Shown here: positions 35,498 through 44,534 of the stretch, piece after piece
Layout: every line of letters starts with the position of its first letter
How positions within the stretch are numbered: position 1 is the stretch's first letter
DNA from: Candidatus Sodalis pierantonius str. SOPE
Lineage (GTDB): Bacteria > Pseudomonadota > Gammaproteobacteria > Enterobacterales > Enterobacteriaceae
Reading direction: 5' to 3'
NCBI RefSeq assembly: GCF_000517405.1
Contig: NZ_CP006568.1
Coordinates: 1,798,001 to 1,862,000, forward strand
DNA: 64,000 nt
Position numbers and translations under genes: made by a program
Notes under the pieces: model-generated
The model's database searches: none
What the model saw: the letters and a program-made list of their open reading frames with translations, nothing else
What the model was told of the DNA's origin: nothing

Positions 35498-36133
35498 ATG
35501 ATAACGATCATAGGCTGTAATAAAGGCGGGGCGGGTAAAACCACGACAGCGATAAACGTTGCCGTAGGGTTGGCAATGCAAGGCTATGATGTCTGCCTGG
35601 TGGATGCCGACGTACAGCGTTCAGCGGCGCGATGGTATGCTGAAAGGGAGCAAGCCGAATTGGTTCCAACGGTAACGCTTATCGAAAAAAGAGACAATAT
35701 CTCGCAGACTCTCCGGAGCCTTGATCAAAAGTACGATCATGTGATTGTGGATGTAGCCGGGCGTAACAGTCGTGAGCTGATAACGGGGGGTACCGTCGCT
35801 CACCAAATCATAGCGCCACATCAATGCTCACAACTCGATCTCGATACCATGATTGAGCTTGAGCAACAAGTAGAAAGCATGCGTGATTTGAACCCGGACT
35901 TAAAAGCGTTCAGCTATCAAAGTATGGCAACCACGAATCCGGTTATACGCGGTAATGAACGTCGGGAGTTTTTGGAGTTCGTAAGTGAGTTCGCCGGTAT
36001 CAAGCCGCTAAATGCCATCGCTTGCCATCGAAAAATCTATCGTGATGTCATGTCTGAAGGGAAGTCGGTTCTGGAGGCTTCAAATGAAAATGCAAAGACA
36101 GAAGTATTGGCGCTGCTCAAGGAGATATTTTAA
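35498..36133 (+). CDS. ParA-family partition ATPase (plasmid/ICE type)
   Basis: 211 residues from ATG 35498. Deviant Walker A KGGAGKTT at residues 9-16, switch region DADVQRSAARW, and VIVDVAGRNSREL for the Walker B/switch II area. The short form without N-terminal DNA-binding domain belongs to type Ib partition ATPases (ParF-like), which work with a small ribbon-helix-helix partner. That partner is the next gene, overlapping by one base. Codon use is more AT-rich than in neighbours. Plasmid or integrative-element origin is likely. Confidence 0.9.
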   Translation: MITIIGCNKGGAGKTTTAINVAVGLAMQGYDVCLVDADVQRSAARWYAEREQAELVPTVTLIEKRDNISQTLRSLDQKYDHVIVDVAGRNSRELITGGTVAHQIIAPHQCSQLDLDTMIELEQQVESMRDLNPDLKAFSYQSMATTNPVIRGNERREFLEFVSEFAGIKPLNAIACHRKIYRDVMSEGKSVLEASNENAKTEVLALLKEIF

Positions 36134-36411
36134 TGGCTCTGAAAAAACCCGTGAGAAGAACCGTGAGCGAGGCCGAGGCGGAGGCATTGGCAAATCGCCT
36201 GGCGGATCGTCCCTATGGAGAAACGCATAATTCTTCCTCAGCGTCTGCGGCGCCACCAGAAGAGAAAATTGCTCGTACGACTATTTCGCTGCCATTGTCG
36301 TTATTGCGGGAAGTCGAAGATATCGCCCTGGAAAACAAACGTAACGGTACGGATCCTAAAAATGTGAGTGCAATCATCCGTGAAGCATTAAACGCTTATC
36401 TAAAGACATAG
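36133..36411 (+). CDS. Ribbon-helix-helix partition partner (ParG-like)
   Basis: 92 residues: a flexible basic N terminus (KKPVRRTVSEAEAEALANRL) and a C-terminal RHH fold (ARTTISLPLSLLREVEDIAL, SAIIREALNAYLKT). In ParF/ParG systems the RHH protein binds the centromere, represses the operon, and stimulates the ATPase with its tail. Fusion of stop and start codons with parA supports one operon. The family name is inferred from fold and context. Confidence 0.82.
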   Translation: MALKKPVRRTVSEAEAEALANRLADRPYGETHNSSSASAAPPEEKIARTTISLPLSLLREVEDIALENKRNGTDPKNVSAIIREALNAYLKT

Positions 36412-36460
36412 ATAACGTTTTAATTCATCGTCGCCTAGATTTGTTGATGTTGTCTTCTGA

Positions 36461-37781
36461 GAGCCTGTTTAGAAATTTGTGTATTTGCCTGATTTTGATA
36501 TGTTCAATCCAACATCAAAAACAGGTTAATTTATGGACGAAAAACAGTTGCAGGCTCTGGCTAACGAACTGGCCAAAAATCTCAAAACCCCTGAAGATCT
36601 CAGTCACTTCGATCGGCTGCTGAAAAAAATCAGCGTCGAAGCAGCTCTCAATGCCGAAATGACCCATCACCTCGGCTACGATAAAAATCAGCCTAAACCG
36701 GGGACCAACGCCCGCAACGGCTATTCCACAAAAACCGTTACCACTGGCGATGGCCCGCTGGCGCTGCGTACTCCGCGCGATCGTGACGATTCCTTTGAAC
36801 CGCAACTGGTGAAGAAGAACCAGACCCAGACCCGGATTACCGGGATGGATAACCAGATTTTATCGTTGTACGCCAAAGGGATGACCACCCGCGAGATCGC
36901 CGCCGCGTTCAAAGAGCTGTATGACGCCGATGTCTCGCCGGCGCTGGTCTCAAAGGTCACCGATGCGGTCATGGAGCATGTTGTCGAATGGCAAAACCGG
37001 CCTCTGGATGCAGCCTATCCCATTGTTTACCTTGACTGTAGCGTTCTAAAAGTCCGGCAGGACAGCCGCATCATCAACAAATCTGTGTTCCTGGCGCTGG
37101 GCATCAACATCGAAGGCCAGAAAGAGTTGCTAGGTATGTGGCTGGCCGAAAATGAAGGCGCAAAGTTCTGGCTGAACGTGCTGACAGAGCTGAAAAACCG
37201 CGGCCTGAACGATATCCTTATCGCCTGCGTAGACGGGCTGAAAGGTTTCCCTGACGCTATTAACGCGGTGTATCCGGAGGCGCGGCTCCAGCTGTGTATC
37301 GTGCATATGGTGCGCAACAGCCTGCGGTTCGTCTCCTGGAAGGACTACAAGGCCGTCACCCGCGACCTGAAAACTATCTATCAGGCCCCTACGGAAGAAG
37401 CCGGCTTGCAGGCGCTGGAGAACGCTTCCAGCGCCTGGGACATCCGCTACCCGCAAATAAGTCGAAGCTGGCAGGCAAACTGGGCCAATCTGGCCACGTT
37501 CTTTGCCTACCCAACGGACATCCGCAAGGTGATCTACACGACCAACGCCATCGAGTCGTTAAACAGCGTGATCCGGCATGCCATCAAAAAGCGCAAGGTG
37601 TTCCCGACCGACGACGCAGTGAAAAAGGTGGTGTGGCTGGCGATACAGGCGGCCTCACAGAAATGGACAATGCCTTTGAGGGACTGGCGCATGGCAATGA
37701 GCCGCTTTATTATCGAGTTCGGTGACCGCCTGGACGGTCACTTCTGAGAAAAGGCATTTACACAGAATCGTGTACAGGGTC
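36461..37781 (+). mobile_element. IS256-family insertion sequence, complete copy without target duplication
   Basis: 1321 bases with imperfect inverted ends (left GAGCCTGTTTAGAAATTTGT, right ending GTGTACAGGGTC). Left flank TCTTCTGA and right flank GCGCTCGG do not match, so this copy has recombined since insertion. Together with the truncated copy at 34122 (same orientation) it brackets the ParA/RHH segment. Confidence 0.92.
36533..37747 (+). CDS. IS256-family (mutator) transposase, 404 aa
   Basis: Full-length DDE transposase. First Asp in IVYLDCSVLKVRQ, second in ACVDGLKGFPD, Glu in YTTNAIESLNS, plus the typical AEMTHHLGYDKN N-terminal motif. It carries a 6-base duplication giving NQTQTRI, where the copy at 54674 has NQTRI. 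Intact. Confidence 0.95.
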   Translation: MDEKQLQALANELAKNLKTPEDLSHFDRLLKKISVEAALNAEMTHHLGYDKNQPKPGTNARNGYSTKTVTTGDGPLALRTPRDRDDSFEPQLVKKNQTQTRITGMDNQILSLYAKGMTTREIAAAFKELYDADVSPALVSKVTDAVMEHVVEWQNRPLDAAYPIVYLDCSVLKVRQDSRIINKSVFLALGINIEGQKELLGMWLAENEGAKFWLNVLTELKNRGLNDILIACVDGLKGFPDAINAVYPEARLQLCIVHMVRNSLRFVSWKDYKAVTRDLKTIYQAPTEEAGLQALENASSAWDIRYPQISRSWQANWANLATFFAYPTDIRKVIYTTNAIESLNSVIRHAIKKRKVFPTDDAVKKVVWLAIQAASQKWTMPLRDWRMAMSRFIIEFGDRLDGHF

Positions 37782-37818
37782 GCGCTCGGGGAGGCATTGT
37801 CAGATCCCGTCTGCCTGG

Positions 37819-37866
37819 TTGGCTGGTTGGCTGGTTGGCTGATTGGCTGATTGGCTGATTGGCTGA
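37819..37866 (+). repeat. 8-base tandem repeat, six copies
   Basis: Two units TTGGCTGG followed by four units TTGGCTGA, with partial units on either side, in the gap between the IS256 copy and the gene at 38007. Not part of any gene I can see. Confidence 0.9.
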
Positions 37867-38006
37867 TTGTCATGATGGGACCGGGATGGCGGGCTAAAGT
37901 GCCATCACCACGGGATGATTCCGCGCCAGAAATTTTCTTCACGCCTGCCAAGCCAGGCGTTATGGCCGCGCCGTCGTGCCGGCAGCGTGTGGAATAGCGG
38001 TCTCAT

Positions 38007-38627
38007 TTAATCACCCCATAATTTAATCGACATTTCATAATCCCCGTAGGGACTGTCGCTATCGATGACCCTTTCTTGCTGAAACACCGGGGGACGCGGG
38101 CGTTTTACCGGATTAGGAGGGGTGAAAGTGGGAGAATGCCAACCGTAACCATCGTAATGGGGCCGTGCTCTGGAAGGCGCATGCGCGGAAGCAGCAGAAC
38201 TTCCCGGAAGAGGGTCGGTTACCGCGAACGAAAGAGCATCATCCTTGAAGGTATAGGCGGTTTTTTGCTGGCTGCACAGGGTTCTTTGGTCCTTGGTTTC
38301 AAAGTTAATCCCGCCTCGCGTTAACTTTGACACTCCTTTAGCCGGATCCGGTTCAATTTGCTCTCTAAAAAATTGCTGAGGCCGATCGTTGACCGAATAA
38401 GACATCTCGGGAACAGGGGAACGGTAAGAATAATCTATTTTATCTTCGGCAGAGCATTCCAACGCTATACCCATTGCCGCTATGAGTAAGGTGGATAGTC
38501 TTAAGATACAAATAATAGCCGTGTTGTATTTTCGCCGGGATGAAGCGAAAGGCGCGTCAACATTTTCGGTGGCCGTTAAGCTTCCGTCTGAGGGCGTGAG
38601 TGACTTATTCGTTGTTAAAATTGGCAT
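38007..38627 (-). CDS. Unknown protein with one membrane/signal segment (206 aa)
   Basis: 206 residues, with AAAGGA five bases before the ATG. Residues about 34-58 are hydrophobic (IICILRLSTLLIAAMGIAL) and end in ECSAED. This looks like either an internal membrane anchor or an exported protein with a long N-terminal extension. The rest is polar and rich in Pro, Ser and Tyr, with a Pro-rich region (SPTFTPPNPVKRPRPPVFQQ) near the C terminus. No family is recognised. The frame is open while many neighbours are broken. Confidence 0.65.
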   Translation of the reverse strand: MPILTTNKSLTPSDGSLTATENVDAPFASSRRKYNTAIICILRLSTLLIAAMGIALECSAEDKIDYSYRSPVPEMSYSVNDRPQQFFREQIEPDPAKGVSKLTRGGINFETKDQRTLCSQQKTAYTFKDDALSFAVTDPLPGSSAASAHAPSRARPHYDGYGWHSPTFTPPNPVKRPRPPVFQQERVIDSDSPYGDYEMSIKLWGD

Positions 38628-38871
38628 TTATTCCTTTCTCCTTGAACATTCCCCTCCGTTTTGCTGCAAGCGTCAACGTTCACGAGGATGGCACGACCGG
38701 GGGAATAACCTTCGCTATTTCTTTTTATGCCGCGCGCGTGCTAAGGATTAACATCATTAACCGACTAATGTTTAAATGTGAAATAAACACCGCTCTAGTT
38801 TTGAGGATTTTTGGCGTCTATCCATGTTAAGTAGAGGAAGGTCATGGTGATCCCCCCTCGCGGAGTAATGT

Positions 38872-39942
38872 ATGAAGTATCCCTTTATTGCGTTATGGCT
38901 GATAATAATAGGCGTATCTTTATCCGCAGCGGCCCCAGCCGCGACCGGGATATTTCACCCTTTCGCCCATGATTGCGCTACGACGGATAATGTCCCGGCT
39001 GGCAAACCGGCGGTTTATTTAATATCCAGTTCATCTCAATACGATGAAAGCATTATCGACGAGATCGAGACGGTATTTAGCCGGCAAGGTTATGCCGTGG
39101 ATAGCCGTTATCTTGACCAGCATCCCACGCCGTTGGGCTATGTGAATACGGATGACATCCGCGCGGCAACGCTAATCAAAGCGTTAACGGATGACAATGT
39201 AAAATATCTGTGGTTTGTCAGGGGAGGATCTGGCGCGCTGAACCTTTATCCTTATTTGTATCGTAGTCGCAACAAGATAGCGGCCTCTTCCCCCAAAGTG
39301 CTTATCGGCTTCAGCGATGTGACGGTCCTGCATCACTTTATCAATAACGTCATCAAGTGGCCCAGCGTTCACGGTATTCTTGCGTCCTACAACCGCGAAA
39401 TGTATGACGTGCGCAAAGAAGAACAGGTGAGTATGTACAGCAGCATTTCGCAGATTTTCCGCACGGTGGCGAACGGTATGACCTATACGGGCATTGAGCC
39501 GCTCAATTTGCCCGCCTTCGCGGGCGGCCAAGGCATTGTAAACGGCGGTAATCTGACGTTGATGCAGTCGCTATTCTCCACTCGCTATGAGAAAAGTTAT
39601 GCCGATAAAGTTCTGCTTATGGAAGACACCGGCGTCACCTATAAACAGCTTGACAGGACACTCCATCAACTCGAGTACATGAAAACTTTCCGTCCCAAGG
39701 CGGTCATTTTTGGCCAATTCTATCCCATCGTCGCGGATAAAAAGGAGCGAGATCTCTACCGCTACGTGCTGCAGGACTTTGCCAGACGGGTGGATTTTCC
39801 AGTCTATTATTATCCCGAGTTTGGCCATGGAAAAACGAACCAGCCGTTTATTCTGGGCCAACGGATGACCATTCAGTGCAATAAACATTATCGCTATTGC
39901 AGTCTGACTCAACCGCCCATCAACGCTGCGTCGTCCGCCTGA
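38872..39942 (+). CDS. Exported LD-carboxypeptidase (peptidase family S66)
   Basis: 356 residues with a signal peptide of about 23 residues. S66 features: VRGGSG at 116-121 (cf. RGGYG), GFSD with likely nucleophile Ser148, LLMED with Glu251, and FGHG with His319, the expected Ser-Glu-His triad. The family trims tetrapeptides in murein recycling (LdcA, usually cytosolic) or hydrolyses microcin C (MccF). An export signal is unusual and suggests periplasmic action on cell wall peptides. GGAG lies seven bases before the ATG. Intact. Confidence 0.85.
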   Translation: MKYPFIALWLIIIGVSLSAAAPAATGIFHPFAHDCATTDNVPAGKPAVYLISSSSQYDESIIDEIETVFSRQGYAVDSRYLDQHPTPLGYVNTDDIRAATLIKALTDDNVKYLWFVRGGSGALNLYPYLYRSRNKIAASSPKVLIGFSDVTVLHHFINNVIKWPSVHGILASYNREMYDVRKEEQVSMYSSISQIFRTVANGMTYTGIEPLNLPAFAGGQGIVNGGNLTLMQSLFSTRYEKSYADKVLLMEDTGVTYKQLDRTLHQLEYMKTFRPKAVIFGQFYPIVADKKERDLYRYVLQDFARRVDFPVYYYPEFGHGKTNQPFILGQRMTIQCNKHYRYCSLTQPPINAASSA

Positions 39943-40023
39943 CGGTCTTTATCCGCCGCGGCTTTAACCGACTCACGCAACCAGCAACGGCCGTAGAAAG
40001 CTAAGGTCTGCTTGGCTATCGAG

Positions 40024-41273
40024 CTACTGTAGTTGCAAATAGTGGGACGCTGCGTCCGCCAGCCCCTGACAGCAGTCGACAAACTTTTGCCGCCGATCGT
40101 CCTCGGTGAACCTCTCCCCAAGACCGCCTTTGGCATTGTGCCGCTGCGCTGTTAATTGACGCTCGTCTTTGAAGTGCAGCGTCACGCTATGGGGCAAATT
40201 GTCGTGCATTTGTTCTTCTTCGGCGCGCCAGGCGACCATGCTGATGCGGGCCAATTTAACGGGATCGGCCTGCTGCATAACCTGTCGCGGCGTGAAATCG
40301 CTTACGCTGAGCCGGCCTTTTTCCAACATGACCTGAACGCAGTAAGGCATGGAAAAGCGGGCCTGCATTTCATTCTCCGGCTGCGCATAGGCCAGGTTAC
40401 GCCAGTTGGCGATGCCGACTTTGGTAACAACCTGTTCAATATCCTCAGCGTTGAAGCGGTGCTAGGCTTGCAAATCGGCAATCGCATCCAAAATGCGATG
40501 CGTGGATCCGCAGCAGGGATGCTTTTTCGGCATGAGGCCAACCCGTTCAATCACATGGTCGGTGGGAATAGAGTGCTCAGGCCGTTGCTGAGCGGATTGA
40601 CCCGCATACAGTTCGCTAAAACCCTGCGGGCCTTCGATAATGTCCCGCCGGCCGCTCATGCCGGTTTTGGCCAGTACGGCAGACTCCACGGCGCCGCGCG
40701 CCGCCATGCCGGCGTGAAACGGTTTTAGCGGCGTACCAAATTGGCCTTTTACGCCGCTGGCCAGGCTTACGCGATACTGAGTGCGCGCGCAATGCCGGCT
40801 TCGTCCAACCCCATCAGCCAGGCCACGCCCGCGGCGGTACCGATACATCCCACGGTGGAGGTGCCATGCCACCCGGCGGTGTAATGGGATCGCCCTACTG
40901 TTTCACCGATCCACGCCTGGGCTTGGAGGCCTATCAGGTAAGCGTCAATCACTGCCGTACCCTCGCGCCGTTCCGCCAGCGCCACCGCCAGCAGCGCGGG
41001 TACCAGCACCGCTGAAGCATGGCTCATGCCCGGTGCGAAGTTATCGTCATAATCAATGGCGTGCGCTGCGGTCGCATTGATCAAGGCCTGAACGGCGGGG
41101 GAGCGGTAGGGCACCGTCCAGGCATCGCTTACGGCGCGGGTGGAGAAATCATCTCGCCCCGCGTAAAGACAGGCCAGCGTATCGGTAATGGCCTCTATCG
41201 CCAGTTTTCGGGCCTGCGGCGTCAACCTCTTGGGTTGCGCGCACCAGGCGGCGAGAGTCTCGATCACGGTCAT
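40024..41273 (-). pseudogene. MmgE/PrpD family protein, frameshifted
   Basis: The N-terminal third (ATAAHAIDYDDNFAPGMSHA, GWHGTSTVGCIGTAAGVAWL) is in one frame to about 40780. The middle (HAGMAARGAVESAVLAKTGM, KKHPCCGSTHRILDAIADLQ) is in a second frame, and the C-terminal third (MPYCVQVMLEKGRLS, to the stop at 40024) is in a third. At least two frameshifts are present. The family includes 2-methylcitrate dehydratase and relatives of unknown substrate. The gene is last in the operon and overlaps the serine hydrolase gene by 4 bases. Confidence 0.85.
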
Positions 41274-42112
41274 GATAAAATCTCCCTTGCGTTGAGCGAG
41301 TCAAAAAGCAGTTGTAGAAGTCGGCTGGTTTGAAAACGGTTCACCTCTTGTCCAGGCGTATCGGTGTCTACACGATGGATGATGACTAAGGCCAACGACG
41401 GTATCACCAGGCAAAAATGACCGCCCGCGCCGCGCGCCGAATAGCTGCCCTTGGGGAGGATTACCCCCGGCCAGGCGACGCCGTCGCGCGTGACCCACCA
41501 CATCGCGTCGTAATCGCCGCGGCAGCCGGCGTGGGAGACGGGTAGCGTGCTGCTCTGGACCCAGTGCGCCGGTATCACCTGGCGATCGTCCCATCTGCCC
41601 TGCTGCAAAAATAACTGGTCGAACCGGAGCAGGTCACGGCTGGAAAGACGAAAGGGATAGACGGGGTGGTCCGAGAAATCCCCGGGTTCCATGGCGCCAT
41701 CCTGCGCGGGACGAAAGTCCTCCATGCCGATGGGGCCGGCGATCCGCCGCGCGAAGGCGTCGTGGATCTCCTCACCGGTCAGCTGGCGCCACACGCTGCC
41801 GAGGGCGTTGAAGTCCCAGTTGTTGTAGCACCAGTTGTCGCCGGGCGCGTAACGATGGCGCTGAGGTTTGATACTTCTCATCCAGGGGGTTTCGTAATTG
41901 GCGGGATGATAAATGCCGGAGCGGGCCATCAGTAAATCATACAGCGTCGCCTGCGCGCAACCGAATAAGGCGCTCAGAAAACTTTTACGCATGGAGTGAC
42001 AGGGATAGCGCCGTGTATCGTCACCGTAGCGGAAAAGGATGTCGTGCCGGCGCGCGACCAGCATGGCGGCGCTGTCTAGGGTGGATAGATAGTGTTCCAG
42101 TGGGCTAAACAT
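41270..42112 (-). CDS. Serine hydrolase (class C beta-lactamase fold), internally deleted
   Basis: 280 residues. Ser40-x-x-Lys43 in HSMRKSF is the catalytic pair, and Tyr96-Asn-Asn98 the YxN motif (WCYNNWDFN). Against the family the stretch after SALFG jumps directly to ATLYDLLMARSGIYHPA, so about 25-30 residues between the first helix and this motif are missing in frame. The product may be non-functional although the frame is open. It follows dppF by 5 bases in the peptide-uptake operon, which suggests a peptide or amide substrate. Confidence 0.75.
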   Translation of the reverse strand: MFSPLEHYLSTLDSAAMLVARRHDILFRYGDDTRRYPCHSMRKSFLSALFGCAQATLYDLLMARSGIYHPANYETPWMRSIKPQRHRYAPGDNWCYNNWDFNALGSVWRQLTGEEIHDAFARRIAGPIGMEDFRPAQDGAMEPGDFSDHPVYPFRLSSRDLLRFDQLFLQQGRWDDRQVIPAHWVQSSTLPVSHAGCRGDYDAMWWVTRDGVAWPGVILPKGSYSARGAGGHFCLVIPSLALVIIHRVDTDTPGQEVNRFQTSRLLQLLFDSLNAREILS

Positions 42113-42117
42113 GGTCG

Positions 42118-42882
42118 TTATCCCTCGCTGGCGGCCAAAAACCGGCGGCTGTAGGCGTGCGTCACATTCTCCTGGCGCAGGGCGTCGGCGGTGAATTCCT
42201 CCAGAAGTCTACCCTGGTACATGATGCTGACCCTGTCGCATAAGTGTGCCACCACCGCCAAATCGTGCGTGACGAGAAGATAGGTCAATCGACGCTGCCG
42301 GCGCATTTGGCTAAGCAAATTAAGGATCTCTGCCTGCACTGAAACGTCCAGCGCTGAGGTGGGCTCATCCAGCAGCAGGATCGACGGCTCCAGGATCAGC
42401 GCGCGAGCGATAGCCACCCGCTGGCGCTGCCCGCCGGAAAGTTGATGGGGATAGCGGTAACGGAACGCGTCTGACAGGCCGACGGCGTTCAGCACTTCGC
42501 TGATGCGCGTTTCATGGCGATCAAGCCCCTGTAATTGTAACGGCTCTCGCAAAGTATTCCATACCATTTTGCGCGGATGCAATGAGGCATAGGGATCTTG
42601 GAACACCATCTGGACATCCCGGTAGAAGCCTTTGTCGCGCCGGTGCTGCTGCTCACGGTTGTTAAGCAGGATATGCCCCTGATAATGATGATTCAGGCCC
42701 GCCAACGCGCGCAGGAGAGTTGATTTACCGCAGCCCGATTCACCGATAAGGCCATAGCTTTCACCTTGTCCCAGAAGAATATTGACGTTGTCGACCACCT
42801 GACGGCGCTGACGTCCCTCGCCGAAGGCGATGCTTAATGCCAGGGTTTCAATACTGCGCTGTGCGCTGGGAATCACATTCAT
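42118..42882 (-). CDS. Peptide ABC transporter ATPase (DppF/OppF type)
   Basis: 254 residues with Walker A GESGCGKST, Q-loop QMVFQDPYASLHP, signature LSGGQRQR, Walker B LLLDEPTSALD and H-loop LVTHDL. Drives uptake of di/oligopeptides with its broken partner ATPase upstream. The ATG overlaps the stop of that gene (ATGA). It is the only fully intact transporter gene of the operon. Confidence 0.9.
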   Translation of the reverse strand: MNVIPSAQRSIETLALSIAFGEGRQRRQVVDNVNILLGQGESYGLIGESGCGKSTLLRALAGLNHHYQGHILLNNREQQHRRDKGFYRDVQMVFQDPYASLHPRKMVWNTLREPLQLQGLDRHETRISEVLNAVGLSDAFRYRYPHQLSGGQRQRVAIARALILEPSILLLDEPTSALDVSVQAEILNLLSQMRRQRRLTYLLVTHDLAVVAHLCDRVSIMYQGRLLEEFTADALRQENVTHAYSRRFLAASEG

Positions 42883-43635
42883 AGGGCGACACCATAACGA
42901 TAGCTCGGGCCGTCCAGCCAGGCCGGATCGCGCGCGGGGACGCTAAGCGTCGCCACCGGATGGCGCAGGCGCGGCTGACTGTCGAGTAATGCCCGGGTAT
43001 AAGGATGGCAGGCGTGCTCCAGCTGCGCCGCGCCAGTTGTTCATCGAGGATGGTCAGTACCTGTTGACGCACGGTAACGTCCAGCGCGCTGGTGGGTTCA
43101 TCGGCGATGATAAGATCTGGCTCGGGGATCAGCATCATCGCAATCATCACCCGTTGCCCCATGCCGCCCGAAATTTCATGGGGATAGAGCCGGAATACCT
43201 GTTCCGCTTCGCGGATATGCACGGCTTCCAGCATCGCCAAGGCTTTGTCGCGGGCGTCTTTTTGACTTACGCGCGCATGCAAGCGGTAGGCTTCGGTAAT
43301 TTGCTGGCCGATCCGCATCAGCGGGTTAAGGGAAAATTTCGGGTCCTGTAATATCATGGAAATGCGATTGCCGCGGATGCGACGCATCTGTTGCTCGCGG
43401 GCATTGAGCAAATCGATATCGCCAAAACGCATCCTGTCGGCGCTGATACGGCCAACTTTGGGCGTCAGCTTGAGCAGCGCCCGACAAGTCTGGGATTTAC
43501 CCGAGCCGGATTCCCCTACGATGGCCACTTTTTCCCGCCCGACGGTAATGACACATTTCGCACCGTAGGATGATCCTGATAGGCGCCTTTAAACACCACA
43601 TTGAGATTCTCAACGTCCAACAAAAGATCATTCAT
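42879..43635 (-). pseudogene. Peptide ABC transporter ATPase (DppD/OppD type), broken
   Basis: The start at 43635 reads LLLDVENLNVVFKGAYQ and then loses frame by one missing base near 43555 (GTGTCATTACC for TCATTTACC). Walker A GESGSGKS, ISGGMGQR and IIADEPTSALD follow in the next frame. After DEQLARR the segment with the H-loop is deleted (about 75 codons), and the normal C terminus (HPYTRALLDSQPRL, YRYGVAL) is in yet another frame, ending at 42879. Two lesions at least. Confidence 0.88.
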
Positions 43636-44534
43636 AGCGGAGATCCATCACGTCGCGCAGGCCATCGCCTAACAGGTTGAAAGCCAGGCTGGTAAACAGA
43701 ATGGCCAGACCGGGGATTGCCGCGATCCAACCGTGGTTCATCATGAATTCCCGTCCCGAAGAGAGCATGGCGCCCCACTCCGGGCTGGGCGCCTGCGCGC
43801 CCAGCCCGAGGAAACCCAGCCCCGCCGCGGTCAGGATAATGGCGGCCATATTCAGCGTGACGCGCACCACCACTGAGGGCAGGCACATCGGCATTAAATG
43901 GTGCAGGATGATATGCCATGAGGACGCGCCCTGTAGCCGTATCGCCGCGATATAGCCCATTTTGCGAATCGATAGCGTTTCCGCCCGCGCCAGGCGCGCA
44001 ATCGGCGGCCAGGAGGAGAGCGCGATAGCGATAATCGTGTTCTCAAGGCCGGGGCCCAGCGCGGCGATAAACGCCAGCGCCAGAATCAAGCTGGGAAACG
44101 CCAGGAAAATATCCACCAGACGCATCAGCACCGTATCTACCCAACCGCCGAAATAGCCGGCGGTGGTGCCGATAATCAGACTGAGCGGGGTGATAATCAC
44201 GGCGGTAAGCGCGGCGATATATAGCGTAATCCGCGCCCCGAAGATCAGCCGACTGTAAATATCCCGGCCCAGCTCATCGGTGCCGAACCAGTGATCGGCG
44301 CTGGGCGGCTGCAGGCGGTGGGACAGATCCTGGACGTAGATATCCTGGTTGGCCAATACCGGCGCCAGGATGAACAACAGCACCAATAGACCGAACAGCG
44401 CTGAAGCGGTGCCACTGTAGCCATAGCTGCTGCATCTTTGCCTGCAACGGCGTCGCGGGCGAAGACGCGGCGATCCATTCGCGCCAGGTTGAACGCGGAC
44501 GCGCCGACAGCGGCTTATTCAAGGAATCGGTCAT
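43628..44534 (-). pseudogene. Peptide ABC transporter permease (DppC type), one frameshift
   Basis: The N-terminal cytoplasmic part (LNKPLSARPRSTWREWIAAS) is in one frame from 44534. Near 44400 one base change of phase follows, and the membrane part (LLFILAPVLANQDIYVQDL, FGTDELGRDIYSRLIFGARI, GFLGLGAQAPSPEWGAML) continues to the normal stop at 43628. Otherwise a complete permease. It overlaps dppB and dppD by a few bases. Confidence 0.88.

Noticed and set aside
34122..37781. Composite transposon carrying parA
   Set aside because: The left IS256 is truncated and no flanks match, so no functional composite element can be claimed; kept only as a rearrangement finding.
37819..37866. Tandem repeats considered as a CRISPR array or plasmid iterons
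   Set aside because: The units are only 8 bases with no spacers and no cas or rep genes nearby; a simple tandem repeat.
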